Positions 6,495-8,091 of a stretch of 8,091 bases of DNA are shown here, one piece after another. Where the stretch lies: the NCBI GenBank assembly GCA_021735105.1, contig JAIPHS010000039.1:1-8091 (forward strand), written 5' to 3'. Made by a program: the position numbers and the translations under genes. Each line of letters opens with the position of its first letter. The stretch's first letter is position 1. The notes below the pieces were generated by a model. That model saw only the letters and a program-made list of their open reading frames with translations, had not been told where the DNA came from and ran no database searches. Origin of the DNA: Candidatus Omnitrophota bacterium (GTDB lineage: Bacteria; Omnitrophota; Gorgyraeia; Duberdicusellales; 4484-171).

Positions 6495-6530
6495 CAGACG
6501 TCCTACTTTCACCTGTTTGCAGACGTCCTA
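6495..6530. repeat. Two 11-bp direct repeats containing GACGTC
   Basis: CAGACGTCCTA occurs at 6495-6505 and 6520-6530, 25 bp apart. Each copy includes the palindrome GACGTC. The pair lies upstream of the operon promoter (-35 at 6452-6457), in the otherwise featureless gap after the GemA-like gene. It could be an activator site; nothing further identifies it. Confidence 0.5.
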
Positions 6531-6568
6531 TATTTGCCCATTTGGGTACACCCTACTAAAATTAAAAA

Positions 6569-6952
6569 CTAAAAATAATCCTGTCTCTCTTTGATACTTT
6601 TTAAAGATTCAATTAATTTACTTGCTTCTTTTTTGGTAAGTTCTTCAATATTTTTTTTATGATAGTATTTATAAGTAAAATTATTTAGATGATCTTTTCC
6701 CCAATCTAAATTTTTAGAAAGCATCTTAATAAATATTTTTTGGCGGATAGTTATCCCGTTAGGCTGAGGCTGCCAGTGGCGGCTTCTGACAAAGTAGTTC
6801 ATCAACTTACGAAAACCCCGTTGGTCTAAATCCTTTGCGCTAGTTGCTCCAGCTGCCTCTTTTAAAATTTTCCGATATTGATCATTATCTAAGCCAAGTT
6901 CTTTTTTAACAATATGAATTAAAGCCAGTTTTTTCTTATCAATTTTAGCCAT
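6569..6952 (-). CDS. GemA / Mu gp16-like protein (DUF1018 family)
   Basis: This 127-residue basic protein matches the pattern of the GemA/gp16 (DUF1018) family known from Mu-like phages. Residues 9-60 carry the family-like pattern LALIHIVKKELGLDNDQYRK, then AAGATSAKDLDQRGFRKLMN and YFVRSRHW. A second helical part runs from ITIRQKIFIKMLSKNLDW (67-84) to KLIESLKSIKER. In Mu, GemA is linked to gene-expression and DNA-gyrase effects, but its biochemistry is poorly defined. The start lies 4 bases after the phosphatase stop with no clear ribosome site, so translation is probably coupled. No transposase, phage structural gene or integrase is nearby. It may therefore be a domesticated phage gene or a cellular branch of the family. 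Family assignment is from remembered pattern, moderately sure; function is unknown. Confidence 0.7.
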   Translation of the reverse strand: MAKIDKKKLALIHIVKKELGLDNDQYRKILKEAAGATSAKDLDQRGFRKLMNYFVRSRHWQPQPNGITIRQKIFIKMLSKNLDWGKDHLNNFTYKYYHKKNIEELTKKEASKLIESLKSIKERQDYF

Positions 6953-6956
6953 ATTT

Positions 6957-7739
6957 TTATAAACTATTTATAACTTCAATAATTTGATTATGGATTTTTC
7001 CGTTGGAAGCAACAATATAAGAATTTTCTAATTTTACCTCTTGGCCATTTTTTCCGGTCACTTTTCCGCCGGCTTCCTCTATTAATAACTTTCCGGCGGC
7101 AAAATCCCAAGGGCTTAACTTAAATTCCCAAAAACCAGTAGCCCGGCCTGAGGCAATATAAGATAAATCTAGAGCAGCCGCTCCCAGACGCCGTATCCCC
7201 ACAACTCTTTTTTGAAAAAACACCTTAATCGCTTCTAAATTATCAATCATATCTTTGCCCCGGTCATAATAAAAACCGGTAATCAGCAAAGACTTATCAA
7301 AACTATTTACATCAGAAACTTTAATTTTTTTATCATTCAGGTAAGCCCCTTTACCGCGTTCAGCTAGAAAAAGCTCATCCCGCATTACATCATAAATAAC
7401 TCCTAAAATAAGTTGATTATCTTTAACTAAAGCAATTGAGACACAAAAAAACGGAATACCAAAAGAAAAATTATTAGTTCCATCAAGTGGATCTATAACC
7501 CAGCAATAATTAGAATCGGTTTTTTGATATTTGCCCTCTTCAGCTAATATATTGTGATTGGGAAAATTATTTCTGATTAACTCAACCACTTTTTTTTCAG
7601 CTTCGGTATCAGCGATTGTAATTAAATCAAAAGAAGAACTCTTTTTTTTAGTCTGAGTATCGCCTTCAAAATATTTCTTATGAATTTCTCCTGCTTGTTT
7701 AGCTGCTGCTATAGCGGCTTCTTTAAAATTTAGATTCAT
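6957..7739 (-). CDS. suhB: Inositol monophosphatase / SuhB-family phosphatase
   Basis: This 260-residue protein has the normal length and all main motifs of the Mg2+/Li+-sensitive inositol monophosphatase superfamily, cytosolic enzymes that hydrolyse sugar or inositol monophosphates. LAEEG (65-69) supplies a metal-binding Glu. WVIDPLDGTNNF (80-91) is signature 1 with the catalytic Asp pair. SPWDFAAGKLLIEEAGG (209-225) is signature 2, with Asp212 as a metal ligand. RRLGAAALDLSYIASGRATG (183-202) is the conserved substrate-side region. Substrate cannot be read from these motifs: myo-inositol-1-phosphate, histidinol phosphate, fructose-1,6-bisphosphate or PAP are possible in relatives. The symbol denotes the family. 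AGGGGGA lies just before ATG 7739, and a promoter (7760-7788) gives a leader of about 14 bases. It is the first gene of a two-gene unit with the GemA-like gene. Confidence 0.92.
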   Translation of the reverse strand: MNLNFKEAAIAAAKQAGEIHKKYFEGDTQTKKKSSSFDLITIADTEAEKKVVELIRNNFPNHNILAEEGKYQKTDSNYCWVIDPLDGTNNFSFGIPFFCVSIALVKDNQLILGVIYDVMRDELFLAERGKGAYLNDKKIKVSDVNSFDKSLLITGFYYDRGKDMIDNLEAIKVFFQKRVVGIRRLGAAALDLSYIASGRATGFWEFKLSPWDFAAGKLLIEEAGGKVTGKNGQEVKLENSYIVASNGKIHNQIIEVINSL

Positions 7740-7759
7740 AACTCCCCCTTATTGATTTT

Positions 7760-7788
7760 AGTTTACCTTAATACAACCAAATTATCAA
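7760..7788 (-). promoter_or_regulatory. Sigma-70-type promoter of the phosphatase-gemA unit
   Basis: TTGATA (7783-7788, five of six to consensus) and TAAACT (7760-7765, four of six) are separated by exactly 17 bases, with a predicted start near 7753. The -35 hexamer is contained in the left arm of the 10-bp outer inverted repeat (7779-7788), so a protein bound there could block the promoter. Confidence 0.5.
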
Positions 7789-7844
7789 AGAATATATACA
7801 ACTTCCTCCCCACTTGCACCTCCGAGGTGCAAGATTGATAATTT
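7779..7844. repeat. Nested inverted repeats in the divergent intergenic region
   Basis: An inner perfect palindrome has 10-bp arms CTTGCACCTC (7813-7822) and GAGGTGCAAG (7824-7833) around a single base. An outer pair, AAATTATCAA (7779-7788) and TTGATAATTT (7835-7844), encloses it. The right arms are 1 base apart and the left arms 24 bases apart. Neither strand has a T-run after the inner hairpin, so it does not look like an intrinsic terminator. It may be an operator for the divergent genes, an RNA structure or a dispersed palindromic element. Confidence 0.7.
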
Positions 7845-7862
7845 CAGGCTCAGAGGCGGGAA

Positions 7863-7890
7863 TGGACTTTTTATTCTTTTATGTTAAGAT
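7863..7890 (+). promoter_or_regulatory. Possible promoter of the plus-strand membrane gene
   Basis: TGGACT (7863-7868) and TAAGAT (7885-7890) are 16 bases apart, each matching four of six consensus positions. The position is right for a short leader ending in AGAGGA (7901-7906) before ATG 7916. In an AT-rich region such a match is only suggestive. Confidence 0.3.
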
Positions 7891-7915
7891 AATTTAAAAA
7901 AGAGGAAGTTTAACT

Positions 7916-8091
7916 ATGCCGGAAAAAAATAAAAATAAAATTGTTATTGCTTTTATTATTCTCATAATTATTAATTTCGCAATTATATTTTCAAGCATTA
8001 AAAGCGGCCAGTCAGACGGTGATCCAATGTATAGGTTCCAAGAAAGACAGGCAGTTACCTTCATTTCTGCCTTAAGTTTAGGCCTTACCAG
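7916..8091 (+). CDS. Unrecognised membrane protein, N-terminal part only
   Basis: The frame from ATG 7916 is open to the right edge (58 complete codons). The product begins MPEKNKNK, then has a strongly hydrophobic segment at residues 9-25 (IVIAFIILIINFAIIFS). A hydrophilic stretch follows (SIKSGQSDGDPMYRFQERQ, 26-44), then VTFISALSLGLTS, which looks like the beginning of a second membrane helix. The lysine-rich front suggests the N-terminus stays in the cytoplasm. AGAGGA lies 9 bases before the ATG, supporting this start. The gene is transcribed away from the phosphatase unit and shares its regulatory gap. I do not recognise the family, and the truncation prevents a functional call. Confidence 0.7.
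   Translation, partial: MPEKNKNKIVIAFIILIIINFAIIFSSIKSGQSDGDPMYRFQERQAVTFISALSLGLT

Noticed and set aside
7813..7833. Inner palindrome as an intrinsic terminator
   Set aside because: Neither strand has a T-run directly after the hairpin, and it lies between two divergent gene starts where a terminator has no obvious client.

Overview
The window is AT-rich and dense with genes, almost all on the minus strand. It looks like chromosome of a Gram-negative (diderm) bacterium, because it encodes an outer-membrane secretin and its inner-membrane platform. The domain fusions, the lysine-rich proteins and the mix of families would fit an uncultivated candidate-phylum bacterium such as Omnitrophota. 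That placement is an impression from style, not something the sequence proves.

Reading in the minus direction (right to left) there are two transcription units. Unit 1 (7739 to 6569) is an inositol-monophosphatase/SuhB-family phosphatase followed 4 bases later by a small GemA/Mu gp16-like (DUF1018) protein. Unit 2 (6347 to beyond position 1) starts from a good sigma-70-type promoter (6429-6457) and an array of four 10-bp repeats (6381-6420). It then encodes a 73-residue MerR-type DNA-binding protein, a ParA/Soj-type ATPase, a PilM-PilN fusion (GspL-like), a PilO-PilP fusion, a PilQ/GspD-type secretin with a C-terminal TPR-like tail, and a secreted coiled-coil protein that runs off the left edge. 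Gaps between these genes are only about 4-33 bases, so they are probably one operon.

Together the second unit encodes the alignment complex and outer-membrane pore of a type IV pilus or type II secretion machine, compressed from the usual five genes (pilM, N, O, P, Q) into three polypeptides. It is headed by a ParA ATPase and a MerR-like protein. No pilin, PilB/PilT-type motor, PilC platform or prepilin peptidase lies in the window, so pilus and secretion system cannot be told apart here. The most interesting possibility is that the MerR/ParA pair regulates or positions the envelope machine; this is inference.

At the right edge, a divergent plus-strand gene begins at 7916 and encodes the N-terminus of a small membrane protein that I do not recognise. 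The 176-base divergent region contains nested inverted repeats that overlap the promoter of unit 1. I found no rRNA, tRNA, CRISPR array, insertion sequence or convincing intrinsic terminator. No stretch longer than 300 bases lacks a gene.
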